Shown: positions 17,594 to 26,547, counted from the stretch's first letter. The stretch is 64,000 bases of DNA from Novosphingobium sp. FSW06-99 (GCF_001519065.1 NZ_KQ954258.1:124001-188000); one strand, 5' to 3'. The notes: generated by a model not told the origin, from the sequence alone. Translations and numbers: made by a program.

Positions 17594-18172
17594 GTGGCGC
17601 AAGCGAAATCCACCGAACTGCGGCTGATCCGCCATGCCCCCGCACTGGCCGACGGACGGATGGCCGGACACCGCGACGTGCCCGCCGATTGCACCGACAC
17701 GGTGGCACTGGCGGCCTTGCGCGCACGCATCGGGCCAGTGGCCCGCTGTGTGACAAGCCCCGCGCAGCGCTGCCGCGACACGTATACCGCGCTGTGGCCC
17801 GACATGCCGGCGCCGCCCAGCGATGCGCGGCTGTGGGAACAGCACTTTGGCGCATGGGAAGGCATGCCTTACGCCGCAATCCCCGATCTGGGCGCGCTGA
17901 GCGGTGAGGCGTTGGCGCAGATGCGCCCGCCGGGCGGGGAAAGCTTTGCCGATCTGTGTGCCCGCGTGCGGCCCGCATTGGCCGCGCTGGTCGAGGGCGC
18001 CGGGCCGATTGCGGTGGTGGCCCATGCGGGCACGATCCGCGCCGCGTTGGCGTTGGCGCTGGGCGCGCCCGCAGCGGGGCTGGCCTTTGCGGTTGCGCCC
18101 TTGTCGCTTACGTGCGTGACCCATGTGCCCGGTCATGGCTGGTCGATCGGCGTGGTGAACTGGACCGTATGA
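17594..18172 (+). CDS. cobC: histidine phosphatase, alpha-ribazole phosphatase-like
   Basis: A 192-residue phosphoglycerate-mutase-fold phosphatase. The catalytic His lies in LRLIRHAPA near the N-terminus, the second His in VVAHAGTIR, and FGAWEGMPY is the WEG-type motif seen in CobC. Position at the head of a cobalamin operon supports alpha-ribazole-5'-phosphate (or cobalamin-5'-phosphate) dephosphorylation. The GTG at 17594 has an AAGGAG site eight to nine bases upstream and is preferred over upstream starts. Its stop overlaps the cbiB ATG (ATGA). CobC here follows Salmonella naming. Confidence 0.85.
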   Translation: MAQAKSTELRLIRHAPALADGRMAGHRDVPADCTDTVALAALRARIGPVARCVTSPAQRCRDTYTALWPDMPAPPSDARLWEQHFGAWEGMPYAAIPDLGALSGEALAQMRPPGGESFADLCARVRPALAALVEGAGPIAVVAHAGTIRAALALALGAPAAGLAFAVAPLSLTCVTHVPGHGWSIGVVNWTV

Positions 18173-19116
18173 TGGCGCTGGCCGATCATTGCGCGATGAT
18201 GGCGCTGGCCATGGCGATCGATGCGCTGGTCGGCTGGCCCGGTGCGCTGTTCCGGTGGATCGGCCATCCGGTCACCTGGCTCGGCTGGCTGATCGCGCTG
18301 GGGGATCGCATGCTCAACCGGGGCCGGTCGGGCTGGCGCCGTTGCGGCGGGGTGGCGCTGGCGCTGGGGGTGATCGCGCTCGTCGCCGGGCTCGCGACCG
18401 CGCTGACGCGCGTCTGTCCCGGCGTGGTCGCGGGCGGCGTGCTGGCATGGCCGCTGGTGGCCACGCGCTCGCTCGATGAACACGTGCGCGCCGTCGCCCG
18501 GCCGCTGATCGAGGGCGATCTGGCGGGCGCACGGCGGGCGGTGGCGATGATCGTCGGGCGCGATCCCGATCGGCTGGATGGCGCTGGGATTGCGCGCGCC
18601 GCCGCCGAAAGTCTGGCCGAAAACGCCTCTGACGGAATTGTCGCGCCGGTGCTGTGGGGCATGGTGTTCGGCCTGCCGGGGATTGCCGTCTACAAGGCGA
18701 TCAACACGATGGATTCGATGATCGGCCATCGCACGGTGCGCCACGCGGCGTTTGGCTGGGCGGCGGCGCGGATCGATGATGGGGCCAATCTGGTGCCCGC
18801 ACGGTTGACCGGGGTGCTGTTTGCGCTGGTGTCGGTGGCGCCCTTGCGCGCGTTGCGGGTGATGGCGCGCGATGCGCGCCATCACCGTTCGCCCAATGCC
18901 GGGTGGCCCGAGGCGGCGTTTGCCGGGGCGCTGAATGTGCGGCTGTCGGGCCCGCGTATCTATGCCGATCGGGTGGCCGACGAACCCTGGCTCAACAGCG
19001 CGGCGCACGACCCCGACCCGACCACGCTGATCCAGGGGCTGGCGCTCTATCGCCGCGCCATGCTGGTGCTGTGGGTCGGCTTGATGCTAGGGGCGGTGCC
19101 GCTATGGATCGCATGA
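18169..19116 (+). CDS. cbiB: adenosylcobinamide-phosphate synthase (CbiB/CobD)
   Basis: A 315-residue membrane protein that attaches (R)-1-amino-2-propanol phosphate, or its threonine-derived form, to adenosylcobyric acid. Conserved CbiB segments are HPVTWLGWLI near the N-terminus, ESLAENASDGIVAPVLW, YKAINTMDSMIGH, and the C-terminal SGPRIYADRVADEPWLN. Several hydrophobic helices predict an inner-membrane location, close to CobS in the pathway. ATG 18169 overlaps the cobC stop, and its own stop overlaps the next ATG, so the operon is translationally coupled. An ATG at 18172 is an alternative. Confidence 0.95.
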   Translation: MMALADHCAMMALAMAIDALVGWPGALFRWIGHPVTWLGWLIALGDRMLNRGRSGWRRCGGVALALGVIALVAGLATALTRVCPGVVAGGVLAWPLVATRSLDEHVRAVARPLIEGDLAGARRAVAMIVGRDPDRLDGAGIARAAAESLAENASDGIVAPVLWGMVFGLPGIAVYKAINTMDSMIGHRTVRHAAFGWAAARIDDGANLVPARLTGVLFALVSVAPLRALRVMARDARHHRSPNAGWPEAAFAGALNVRLSGPRIYADRVADEPWLNSAAHDPDPTTLIQGLALYRRAMLVLWVGLMLGAVPLWIA

Positions 19117-20075
19117 TCGACCAACACGGCGGCAATATCGATGTGGCGCGCGCGCGTCATGGCGGCGATGGGTGGATCGATCTGTCCACCGGCATAAACC
19201 GCCGCGCCTATCCGATACCGCCGATCCCGGCCGAGGCCTGGACCATGCTGCCAACCGCGGCGGCCAAAGCCGGGCTGGGCCAAGCGGCGGCGCAGGCCTA
19301 TGCCACCACAGCGGCGATCGTCGCCCTGCCTGGCGCGCAGGCCGCGATCCAGTTGCTGCCCCATCTGCGCCCGCGCGGCATCGCTCGCCTGCTCGGCCCG
19401 ACCTATCAGGACTATGGCAGGGTCTTGCGCGCGGCGGGCTGGCGGGTCGAACAGGTTGCCGACCCGGCGGCGCTGGTCGGCGCCGATCTGGCGCTGGTGG
19501 TCAATCCCAACAACCCCGATGGCCGCCATCACGATCCCGCCGATCTGCTGGCACTGGTCGGCCAGGTGGGGCTGCTGGTGGTCGATGAAAGCTTTGCCGA
19601 TGCGGTGCCGCATCTGTCGCTGGCGCCCCAGGCCGGGCGCGACGGGCTGCTGGTGCTGCGCTCGTTCGGCAAGTTCTATGGCCTGGCCGGGGTGCGGCTG
19701 GGGTTTGCGCTGGGCGCCGCGCCGCTGATCGAGCATCTGTCGGCGCTGGCCGGACCGTGGCCGGTGTCGGGCGCGGCGATCGCCATCGGATGCGTGGCGC
19801 TGGCCGATGCGGCATGGACCGCCGCGACCATCGCACGGCTGGCGCAAGAGGCACCGCGCCTCGATGCGCTGGCGATCGGCGCGGGCTGGTCGGTGGTCGG
19901 CGGGACTGCGCTGTTCCGGCTCTATCACACACCCGATGCGGCAGCGGCGCAAGAGCGCCTGGCGCGCCACGCGATCTGGTCGCGCCGGTTCGGCTATTCG
20001 GCGCACTGGCTGCGGCTGGGCCTGCCCGGCGATCGGGCCGAATGGGCCCGGCTGGCCGCCGCGGTGACGGATTGA
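19113..20075 (+). CDS. cobD: threonine-phosphate decarboxylase
   Basis: A 320-residue class I/II aminotransferase-fold PLP enzyme. It decarboxylates L-threonine-O-3-phosphate to (R)-1-amino-2-propanol phosphate, the linker used by CbiB. The PLP lysine is in RSFGKFYGLAGVRLG; VVNPNNPDG and VDESFAD are the other PLP-fold motifs. The N-terminal HGGNIDVARARHG is typical of this group and separates it from histidinol-phosphate aminotransferase. ATG 19113 overlaps the cbiB stop as ATGA; an ATG at 19104 is in frame. Pseudomonas naming would call it cobC. Confidence 0.92.
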   Translation: MIDQHGGNIDVARARHGGDGWIDLSTGINRRAYPIPPIPAEAWTMLPTAAAKAGLGQAAAQAYATTAAIVALPGAQAAIQLLPHLRPRGIARLLGPTYQDYGRVLRAAGWRVEQVADPAALVGADLALVVNPNNPDGRHHDPADLLALVGQVGLLVVDESFADAVPHLSLAPQAGRDGLLVLRSFGKFYGLAGVRLGFALGAAPLIEHLSALAGPWPVSGAAIAIGCVALADAAWTAATIARLAQEAPRLDALAIGAGWSVVGGTALFRLYHTPDAAAAQERLARHAIWSRRFGYSAHWLRLGLPGDRAEWARLAAAVTD

Positions 20076-20079
20076 CCCG

Positions 20080-20703
20080 ATGGATTTTACCCCCGCCGAC
20101 GCCGCAACGCTGCACCGTATCCTGACCTGGCGGCGCGATGTGCGCCATTTCCGCCGCGACGCGATCGATCCCGAAACGATCGCGCGGCTGGAGGCAGCGA
20201 TGGACCTGGCGCCATCGGTCGGCAATGCGCGTCCGTGGCGCGTGATCCGGGTCGAAGCAACCGATCTGCGCGCGCAAGTACGGGCGGAATTCGCGCGTTG
20301 CAACGCCCAGGCCGCCGACCGCTATGCCGATGCGCAGCACGACGCCTATCTGCGGCTCAAACTGGCCGGGCTCGATGCCGCGCCGCTGCAACTGGCAGTG
20401 TTCACCGTCACCGACCCCGACGAGGGCCACCGGCTTGGCCGCATGACCATGCCCTCCACGCTGGCGGATTCGACCGCGATGGCGATCCACACGCTGTGGC
20501 TGGCGGCGCGCGCCGAAAATCTGGGGACCGGCATGGTTTCGATCCTCGACCCCGCGGTGATGGCACAGATTTTCGCGGTGCCGCCGGGCTGGGCATTCGC
20601 CGCCTATCTGTGCCTGGGCCACCCCGAATTCACCGACGACACCCCCCTGCTCCACCGCGCCGGATGGCAGGAAAACACCACGCACCGCTGGGACTTGCGC
20701 TGA
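20080..20703 (+). CDS. bluB: 5,6-dimethylbenzimidazole synthase
   Basis: BluB uses oxygen and reduced FMN to destroy FMN and release 5,6-dimethylbenzimidazole, the lower base of cobalamin. The 207-residue protein has the nitroreductase fold with RRDVRHFR near the N-terminus (FMN binding), the APSVGNARPWR segment and LGTGMVSILDP. It follows cobD by four bases and is the last gene before the cobalamin riboswitch. Its presence shows aerobic DMB synthesis. Confidence 0.95.
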   Translation: MDFTPADAATLHRILTWRRDVRHFRRDAIDPETIARLEAAMDLAPSVGNARPWRVIRVEATDLRAQVRAEFARCNAQAADRYADAQHDAYLRLKLAGLDAAPLQLAVFTVTDPDEGHRLGRMTMPSTLADSTAMAIHTLWLAARAENLGTGMVSILDPAVMAQIFAVPPGWAFAAYLCLGHPEFTDDTPLLHRAGWQENTTHRWDLR

Positions 20704-20749
20704 TCGCGATCGCTTGACATCCCCGCCCTGCTGGAACAAGCCAGACCAC

Positions 20750-20951
20750 GCTGGTTCCGTGCGGCAGACTCCGTCTGGCGCAAGGCGAAGAGGGAATGCG
20801 ACAGGATCGATCCGAACCAGGTTCGATCCGAAGCGCAGCCGCCCCCGCGACCGTTACCGGAAAGATCGCTCCATGCCACTGGGCCCAGGCCCGGGAAGGC
20901 GGCGCGATCGCTGGGGAAACCCTGAATCCGCGAGCCGGGAGACCTGCCAGC
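20750..20951 (+). promoter_or_regulatory. cobalamin riboswitch
   Basis: The conserved B12 box AGCCGGGAGACCTGCC is at 20933-20948. Upstream lie the core GCCACTGGGCCC and GGGAAGGC elements (about 20876-20900) and the AGCCGCCCCCGCGACCGTTACCGG block (about 20837-20860). The closing P1 stem is GCTGG (20750-20754) with CCAGC (20947-20951). A TTGACA-like -35 hexamer is at 20714-20719, with no clear -10. The riboswitch is downstream of bluB and before the DUF1636-cobB genes, so it should switch those off when cobalamin is plentiful. Confidence 0.93.
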
Positions 20952-21083
20952 GCCGATTTGAATGGAGCAGCCGGGGTGCGCTGCGGCCGGTCAGCCTTGT
21001 CTGCCGTCGCCGGAGCTGTCCGTCGCGCGGCCCGATTGGCCATGCCGTCTTTGCATCCCGACTGGATCAGTGGAGCAAGGGCG
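20952..21083 (+). promoter_or_regulatory. leader between riboswitch and DUF1636 gene
   Basis: About 130 bases with no gene. GC-rich segments such as GCAGCCGGGG and GCTGCGGCCGG could pair to form the expression platform of the riboswitch, but I cannot choose one fold by eye. The ribosome site of the downstream gene is GGAG at 21073-21076. Confidence 0.4.
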
Positions 21084-21440
21084 ATGACCGCACGATTGTA
21101 TGTTTGCACGACCTGCCGGGCCGGTGAAACGGTCGAGGAAGGCCGCCCAGTGCCGGGTGCGCGGCTCTATGCCGCGCTGGCCACCGCGCCGCAGCCACCG
21201 GGTGTCGAACTGGTGCCGGTCGAATGCCTGTCGGCGTGCAACCATGGCTGTGCCGTGGCACTGAGCCAGCCCGGAAGCTGGAGCTATGTCTATGGCCGCC
21301 TGACCGAACGCGACGCCGCCGAAATCCTGACCGGAGCAGGCGCCTATGCCACCACCAGCGACGGCATCGTGCCGTGGCGCGAACGCGTGGCGATTTTCCG
21401 CAAGCAGAGCCTCGCCCGCATCCCCGCGCCGGACGCGTGA
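21084..21440 (+). CDS. DUF1636 ferredoxin-like metal-binding protein
   Basis: A 118-residue protein with cysteines at residues 8 and 11 (CTTC) and 48, 52 and 56 (CLSACNHGC). That pattern fits the thioredoxin-like [2Fe-2S] or metal-binding fold of DUF1636, a family often encoded beside cobalamin genes. Its exact role is unknown; metal or electron delivery to corrin synthesis are both possible. It is the first gene after the cobalamin riboswitch and its stop overlaps a GTG of cobB (GTGA). I chose ATG 21084 for its GGAG ribosome site; the upstream open frame is riboswitch sequence. Confidence 0.88.
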   Translation: MTARLYVCTTCRAGETVEEGRPVPGARLYAALATAPQPPGVELVPVECLSACNHGCAVALSQPGSWSYVYGRLTERDAAEILTGAGAYATTSDGIVPWRERVAIFRKQSLARIPAPDA

Positions 21441-21442
21441 GC

Positions 21443-22756
21443 ATGGTTGCGGCGCCGGGACTGATCGTTGCCGCGCCATCGTCGGGCGCGGGCAAGACGC
21501 TGGTCACGCTGGGATTGCTGGCCGCGTTGCGTGCGCGGGGCGTGATGGTGCAACCGTTCAAGAACGGGCCCGACTATATCGACCCTGCCTTTCACACCGC
21601 AGCCGCCGGTCGCGCGTCGTTCAATCTGGATAGCTGGGCCATGTCGCGCACGCAGATCGCGGCGTTGATCGGCGCGCAGGCCGATGCCGACCTGATGCTG
21701 GCCGAAGGATCGATGGGCCTGTTCGATGGCGTGACCACCCCCGGCGAAGCGGGCAACGGCACCAGTGCAGAGCTGTCCAGCCTGACCGGGTGGCCGGTGG
21801 TGCTGGTGCTGGACGTCTCGGCGCAGGCGCAATCCGCCGCCGCCACCGCGCTGGGCTTTGCCCGGTTTGCCCCCGATGTGCCGATTGCGGGGGTGATCCT
21901 CAACAATGTGGCCAGCGCGCACCACGCAGCGCTGGTGCGCGCCGGGATGGAACGCGCCGGCATAGCCGTGTTCGGCGCGTTGCCCCGGCGCGCGGATGTG
22001 GTGCTGCCCGAACGCCACCTCGGGCTGGTCCAGGCTGAGGAACAACCCGAACTGGCGGCGCGGCTTGCCGCGATCGGAGCATTCGTGGCCGATCATGTCG
22101 ATCTCGACCAAGTGCGCGCCGCCGCCCGCGGCGGGCTGGCCGACCACGCGAACGCCACGCCGATCGTGCCCCCTGGCCAGCGCATCGCGCTGGCGCGCGA
22201 TGCGGCGTTTTCGTTTGTCTATCCGCATCTGGTCGAAGGCTGGCGCCGCGCGGGCGCCGAGATCGTGCCATTTTCGCCGCTGGCCGACGCGGCCCCGGAC
22301 CGGCATGCCGATGTCTGCTGGTTGCCCGGCGGCTATCCCGAGCTGCACGCAGGCACGCTGGCCGCAGCCGCAGGATTTCACGCCGGGCTGCGCACATTTG
22401 CCCAAACCCGGCCGGTGCATGGCGAATGCGGGGGCTATATGGCGATGGGCGCCGGGCTGGTCGATGCGGCTGGCACGCGGCACGCCATGGCCGGGCTGCT
22501 CGGGCTGGAAACCTCGTTTGCCACGCGCCGCCTGCACCTGGGTTATCGGCTGGCCGAACTCACCGCGCCAATACCCGGCCAGCGCGCCGGAGCGCGACTG
22601 CGCGGGCACGAATTCCACTATGCCACGATCGTGCATCAGCCCGACGCCGCATTGGCCCGCGTCTCCGATGCCGCTGGCGTCCCGGTGCCCGCAACCGGAT
22701 CACGACGTGGCCTCGCCACCGGCAGCTTCTTCCACCTGATCGCGCGCGCAACCTGA
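21443..22756 (+). CDS. cobB: cobyrinate a,c-diamide synthase
   Basis: CobB (CbiA) amidates the a and c side chains of (hydrogeno)cobyrinic acid using glutamine and ATP. The 437-residue protein has an N-terminal P-loop (APSSGAGKT), the FKNGPDYIDP substrate segment, a LAEGSMGLFDG motif, and a C-terminal glutamine amidotransferase domain with nucleophile Cys in HGECGGYMAMG. The start can be ATG 21443 or the GTG at 21437 that overlaps the DUF1636 stop. Under riboswitch control it should be shut off by cobalamin. It precedes an outer-membrane-protein remnant. Confidence 0.95.
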   Translation: MVAAPGLIVAAPSSGAGKTLVTLGLLAALRARGVMVQPFKNGPDYIDPAFHTAAAGRASFNLDSWAMSRTQIAALIGAQADADLMLAEGSMGLFDGVTTPGEAGNGTSAELSSLTGWPVVLVLDVSAQAQSAAATALGFARFAPDVPIAGVILNNVASAHHAALVRAGMERAGIAVFGALPRRADVVLPERHLGLVQAEEQPELAARLAAIGAFVADHVDLDQVRAAARGGLADHANATPIVPPGQRIALARDAAFSFVYPHLVEGWRRAGAEIVPFSPLADAAPDRHADVCWLPGGYPELHAGTLAAAAGFHAGLRTFAQTRPVHGECGGYMAMGAGLVDAAGTRHAMAGLLGLETSFATRRLHLGYRLAELTAPIPGQRAGARLRGHEFHYATIVHQPDAALARVSDAAGVPVPATGSRRGLATGSFFHLIARAT

Positions 22757-22826
22757 TCGCGGTTACATGGCGCGATCGGCGGACGGCTGACGACCGCAGC
22801 GGCGCGACCTGGGCTTCGGCGCATAG

Positions 22827-22970
22827 ACTGGATTGACCGGATTTGTCGTGGTCGCGCTCAAGAACCATGTCTATGGTAGTGGCTCGATCCCCGATGCCAT
22901 TGGCCGCGGTGAAGCGAACATCGGCCTTGGCGAAACATCGGTCTGGGCCTCGGTAGGGGTAAAGTTCTGA
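22827..22970 (+). pseudogene. C-terminal remnant of an outer-membrane beta-barrel protein
   Basis: A 47-codon open stretch ending at TGA 22968-22970 translates to sequence with an alternating pattern and terminal Phe ([12 protein letters not shown]), the signature of a last outer-membrane beta-strand. A stop at 22824 and the lack of a signal peptide or a good start indicate that only the 3' end survives. I do not recognise the family. Its stop overlaps the likely CTG start of the next gene, so translation of the fragment may still matter. Confidence 0.35.
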
Positions 22971-23386
22971 TCACACTGCCAGATCTGATCCCGGCCCTGG
23001 CCGGGGGCGCGCTGATCGGGCTCGTCGCCGGGTTGCTGTGGCTGGTCCATGGCCGGATCGCCGGAATCGCGGGCATCGCGCGCGTGGCGCTGCGCGGGCC
23101 CGATCGCGACTGGCGGCTGGCGTTTATCGCCGGGCTGGTGGCTGCCGGTATGGTCGCGCGGATCACGGTCGGGCCCGCTGTGGTGGCGGGTCTGGACACC
23201 ATCCCGCTGCTGCGCCTGGCGATTGCGGGCCTGCTGGTGGGGATCGGCACCAGCATGGCCAATGGCTGCACCAGCGGGCACGGCATATGCGGGCTGGCAC
23301 GCCTGTCGCGCCGGTCGCTGGTTGCCGTGCCGGTGTTCATGGGCACCGCAATGATCACCCTTGCGCTATTCAAGGTGCTGGCATGA
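22967..23386 (+). CDS. YeeE/YedE family transporter half, probable CTG start
   Basis: A small membrane protein of the YeeE/YedE (DUF395) family, related to thiosulfate and sulfur-compound transporters. The conserved motif [11 protein letters not shown] is present. Upstream of the first standard start (TTG 23033) the frame still encodes family sequence ([17 protein letters not shown]), so the true start lies further up. A CTG at 22967 has a TAGGGG site seven bases away and overlaps the preceding TGA as CTGA. From there the protein is 139 residues. It pairs with the next gene through an ATGA overlap. Confidence 0.75.
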   Translation: MITLPDLIPALAGGALIGLVAGLLWLVHGRIAGIAGIARVALRGPDRDWRLAFIAGLVAAGMVARITVGPAVVAGLDTIPLLRLAIAGLLVGIGTSMANGCTSGHGICGLARLSRRSLVAVPVFMGTAMITLALFKVLA

Positions 23387-23796
23387 AATGGACCCACGCT
23401 TTTCTGGCCGGGCTGGTGTTTGGCGCCGGGCTGGTCATCTCGGGCATGTCGAGCCCGGCACGCGTGCTGGGCTTCCTCGACATCGGGGCAATCGGCACCG
23501 GGCACTGGGACCCGCGACTGGCGCTGGTGATGATCGGCGCGCTGGCAGTGGCAACCCCGCTGTTCGCGCTGGGGCGCAGGCGCGGGCAGGCGCTCGATGG
23601 CGGCATCCTGCCCTCGCTGCCGACGCAGGGTGTCGACCGGCGCCTGATCGGCGGATCGGTGCTGTTCGGCCTGGGCTGGGGCCTGGCCGGGATCTGCCCC
23701 GGCCCGGCGCTGGTCGATCTGGGCGCGCAACCCTGGCCCATGCTGGCCTTTGTCCTGCCGCTGGCCATCGGCCTGTTGCTGGGACGACGGGATTAG
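23383..23796 (+). CDS. YeeE/YedE family transporter half (DUF6691-type)
   Basis: A 137-residue protein with about four hydrophobic helices and the conserved GICPGPALVDLG motif, equivalent to the Cys-containing motif of the first half. In the family, two half-size proteins encoded side by side form the equivalent of one full-length YeeE-type sulfur-compound permease. ATG 23383 overlaps the first half's stop (ATGA). The stop overlaps by four bases the convergent stop of the flavin monooxygenase gene. No rhodanese or sulfur-oxidation gene is adjacent, so the substrate is inferred from the family only. Confidence 0.85.
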   Translation: MKWTHAFLAGLVFGAGLVISGMSSPARVLGFLDIGAIGTGHWDPRLALVMIGALAVATPLFALGRRRGQALDGGILPSLPTQGVDRRLIGGSVLFGLGWGLAGICPGPALVDLGAQPWPMLAFVLPLAIGLLLGRRD

Positions 23797-25118
23797 CCGA
23801 AGAACCGGTTGGCCGGGCGTTGAAGTCCGAGGTGATCGCGCAGTGTCGTCCCGGCATAGTCGCGCCGAAACAGGCCGCGCCGCTGCAGTTCGGGCACGAC
23901 CATGTCGCAGAATTCCTCCACACCACCGGGGGCGTGTGAAAACATCACGTTGAACCCGTCGGATCCGCGTTCGTGCAGCCAGCGTTCCATGCCATCGGCA
24001 ATCGTCGCGGGCGAACCGACAAAGGCCAGCCCCCCATGGGCCCCGGCCTTGGCGGCCAGATCGCGGATCGTCACACCGGGCCGCCGCCCCGCCTCGACAA
24101 AGCGGTCGCGCGCCGACTTGCTGGCATTGCTGTCGGGAATGTCAGGCAAAGGGCCATCGGGGTCATAGCCCGAGACATCGTGGCCCAGCGCGATCGACAG
24201 CGAGCGGATGCCGCTGTCATAATGCACCAGACTGTCGAGGTGGGCGCGCTTGGCCTGCGCCTCGGCATCGGTTTCGCCCACCACCACGAACGCGGCGGGC
24301 AGGATCTTCAACGCATCGCCATCGCGCCCGATGGCGGCCATGCGGCCTTTGATATCGGCATAGAACGCCTGCCCGCTGGCGAGCGAATCCGACGCGCCAA
24401 AGATCACTTCGGCGGTTTCGGCGGCCAGTTGCCGCCCCGCATCAGATGCACCCGCCTGCACGATCACCGGCCAGCCCTGCACCGGCCGCGCGATGTTGAG
24501 TGGCCCGCGCACCGACAGGAAATCGCCCTGATGGTTCAGCACATGCAGCTTGTCGGGATCGAAAAAGATCCCGCTGGCCTGATCGCGCACAAATGCATCA
24601 TCGGCAAAGCTGTCCCACAGGCCCGTCACCACGTCGAAGAATTCGCGCGCGCGGGCATAGCGCGTGGCATGTTCGAGATGGTCGTCCTGCCCGAAATTGC
24701 GCGCGGTTTCGGGATTGCCGGTGGTCACCACATTCCACCCAGCACGCCCTTCACTCAGGTGATCGAGCGACGCAAAGCGCCGCGCGATATGGAACGGTTC
24801 GTCATAGGTCGTGCTGGCAGTGGCAACCAGACCGATGCGCGAGGTCGCGCCCGCCAGCGCCGAAAGCAGGGTGAACGGTTCGAAACTGGTGACGGTATGG
24901 CTGCGTTTCAGCGCATCGACCGGCATGTTGAGCACAGCCAGGTGATCGGCCATGAAAAAGGCATCGAACTTCGCCGCCTCCAGCCGCTGCACCAGGTGCC
25001 GGATCAGCGGTAAGTTGAAATTGGCATCGGCCACCGCGCCGGGATAGCGCCAGGCGCCGGTGTGAATCGAAATCGGGCGCATGAACGCGCCAAGGTGCAA
25101 TTGCCGCTGATCGGTCAT
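23793..25118 (-). CDS. LLM class flavin-dependent monooxygenase (NtaA/SnaA/DszA type)
   Basis: A 441-residue luciferase-like enzyme of the NtaA/SnaA/DszA group, which uses FMNH2 from a separate reductase to oxidise compounds such as nitrilotriacetate or sulfur heterocycles. Family segments: WRYPGA near the N-terminus, MADHLA, SFEPFTLLSALAGAT, GRAGWNVVTTGN, GWPVIVQAGASDAGR and FVGSPATIADGMERW. No flavin reductase is adjacent. It is convergent with the YeeE/YedE pair, giving possible co-location with sulfur metabolism, but the substrate cannot be told from sequence. Confidence 0.9.
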   Translation of the reverse strand: MTDQRQLHLGAFMRPISIHTGAWRYPGAVADANFNLPLIRHLVQRLEAAKFDAFFMADHLAVLNMPVDALKRSHTVTSFEPFTLLSALAGATSRIGLVATASTTYDEPFHIARRFASLDHLSEGRAGWNVVTTGNPETARNFGQDDHLEHATRYARAREFFDVVTGLWDSFADDAFVRDQASGIFFDPDKLHVLNHQGDFLSVRGPLNIARPVQGWPVIVQAGASDAGRQLAAETAEVIFGASDSLASGQAFYADIKGRMAAIGRDGDALKILPAAFVVVGETDAEAQAKRAHLDSLVHYDSGIRSLSIALGHDVSGYDPDGPLPDIPDSNASKSARDRFVEAGRRPGVTIRDLAAKAGAHGGLAFVGSPATIADGMERWLHERGSDGFNVMFSHAPGGVEEFCDMVVPELQRRGLFRRDYAGTTLRDHLGLQRPANRFFG

Positions 25119-25214
25119 GAGGTTCGCAATGCCTTTTGCTGCTTTGCGCCAATGTCTACACGGCGGGTTGATAATTCAAGGGACTCCCTCCGCCCACGCG
25201 AGGCAAATTGGCCC

Positions 25215-25243
25215 TTGCGTAAAAAGCACAGGAAACCTACGGG
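25215..25243 (+). promoter_or_regulatory. possible promoter of tRNA-Pro
   Basis: TTGCGT (25215-25220) and TACGGG (25238-25243) are separated by 17 bases and end 11 bases before the tRNA. Both boxes are weak matches to the sigma-70 consensus, but spacing and position are right. Confidence 0.3.
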
Positions 25244-25254
25244 CATCGAACAGT

Positions 25255-25331
<77 letters not shown>

Positions 25332-25596
25332 ATTTCCCATCAAGCCGTTGAATCAAGTTGTCTTTCGCCTCTGCGTGAGAGGGCGGCGCACATTCGTGTG
25401 CACACAGGGTTCAACCCCCGAATTTTTCACCGTTAATTCAAAGAATTGAAAACAAGCCGACATTTGTCCAAAGCGGCTCTCGCCGGCGGCAATCCGATCA
25501 CTCGCGGCTTGGCGAAGCCTTGCGCAAGCCTCCGCCCATTGCCGGGCGGCGTGAAATCGATGATGCTGTGTTGTAGCGGGAATGTCGGGGGCGGCT

Positions 25597-26442
25597 ATGG
25601 AATGGAGCGATCTCAGGGTATTCTTGGCGATCGCGCGCAAAGGCACGCTGGCCGCCGCCGCCCGCGCGATTGGCCAGACGCAGCCGACCATGGGGCGGCG
25701 CCTGCGCGCGCTGGAAGAGGCGGTGGGGCACGTTCTGTTTCAGCGCACCGCCGGGGGTTTTGTGCTGACCGACGAGGGCAGCGCCGTGCTGGGCCATGCC
25801 GAGCGCATCGGGGAAGAAGTCCTGGCCCTCGAGCGTGCGTTGAGTGGCGGCGAGGCGCAATTGCAGGGGATGCTGCGGCTTTCCTGTTCGGACTGGTTCG
25901 GGACATATGTGCTGGCGCCGGTGCTGGCCGAATTCGGCGCTCGCCATCCCGGCATTTGCGTCGAACTGCTCACCGATGCGCGGCTCTACAGTCTGTCCCG
26001 GCGCGAGGCGGACATGGTGTTCCGCATCACGCCCTTCGACGAGCCCGAAGTGATCTCGCGGCGCCTGCTGCACATGCCCTATGCAGTCTATGCACGGCGG
26101 GATTTCGATCCTGCCACCATCGGTGCGGGCGTGCGGGTGGTGACGATGGATATCGGCTTTTCGCAGATGCCCGACGCACGCTGGCTGGCGCGCGTGCTGC
26201 CCCATGCGCGTGTCGGGTTCCGCAGCAACAGCCGTGAGGTGCAGGCGCAGCTGTGTGCGCAGGGGGCTGGGCTGGCGGTGTTGCCCTGTCCGCTGGGCGA
26301 TGCGACGCCGGGGCTGATGCGCGTCGATCTGGGCGAGACGCCGCCGGGGCGCGACACGTTCGTCGGTTATCACAAGGACATGAAGCGGCTGGCGCGGATG
26401 CGCGCACTGCTCGATCTGGTGATCGAGCGCCTGGCCAACTGA
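25597..26442 (+). CDS. LysR family regulator
   Basis: A 281-residue LysR regulator with N-terminal HTH (WSDLRVFLAIARKGTLAAAARAIG, in part) and an effector domain that is relatively short, with the VFRITPFDEPE segment typical of the subgroup that includes many quinone/redox regulators. ATG 25597 gives the usual start MEWSDLR; ATG 25582 adds five residues. The closest downstream gene on the same strand is a zinc-type oxidoreductase 105 bases away, its probable target. The region around it is separated from the cobalamin island by the tRNA. Confidence 0.88.
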   Translation: MEWSDLRVFLAIARKGTLAAAARAIGQTQPTMGRRLRALEEAVGHVLFQRTAGGFVLTDEGSAVLGHAERIGEEVLALERALSGGEAQLQGMLRLSCSDWFGTYVLAPVLAEFGARHPGICVELLTDARLYSLSRREADMVFRITPFDEPEVISRRLLHMPYAVYARRDFDPATIGAGVRVVTMDIGFSQMPDARWLARVLPHARVGFRSNSREVQAQLCAQGAGLAVLPCPLGDATPGLMRVDLGETPPGRDTFVGYHKDMKRLARMRALLDLVIERLAN

Positions 26443-26547
26443 AGGGGCCCGTACAAATCTGCATGGAGGCCGTGCAAACTCGTGGATGGCCGCAGGGAAT
26501 CGCAAGGGGGACAATGGCTGCATCAGATCCAGACCGAGGACACCCCC

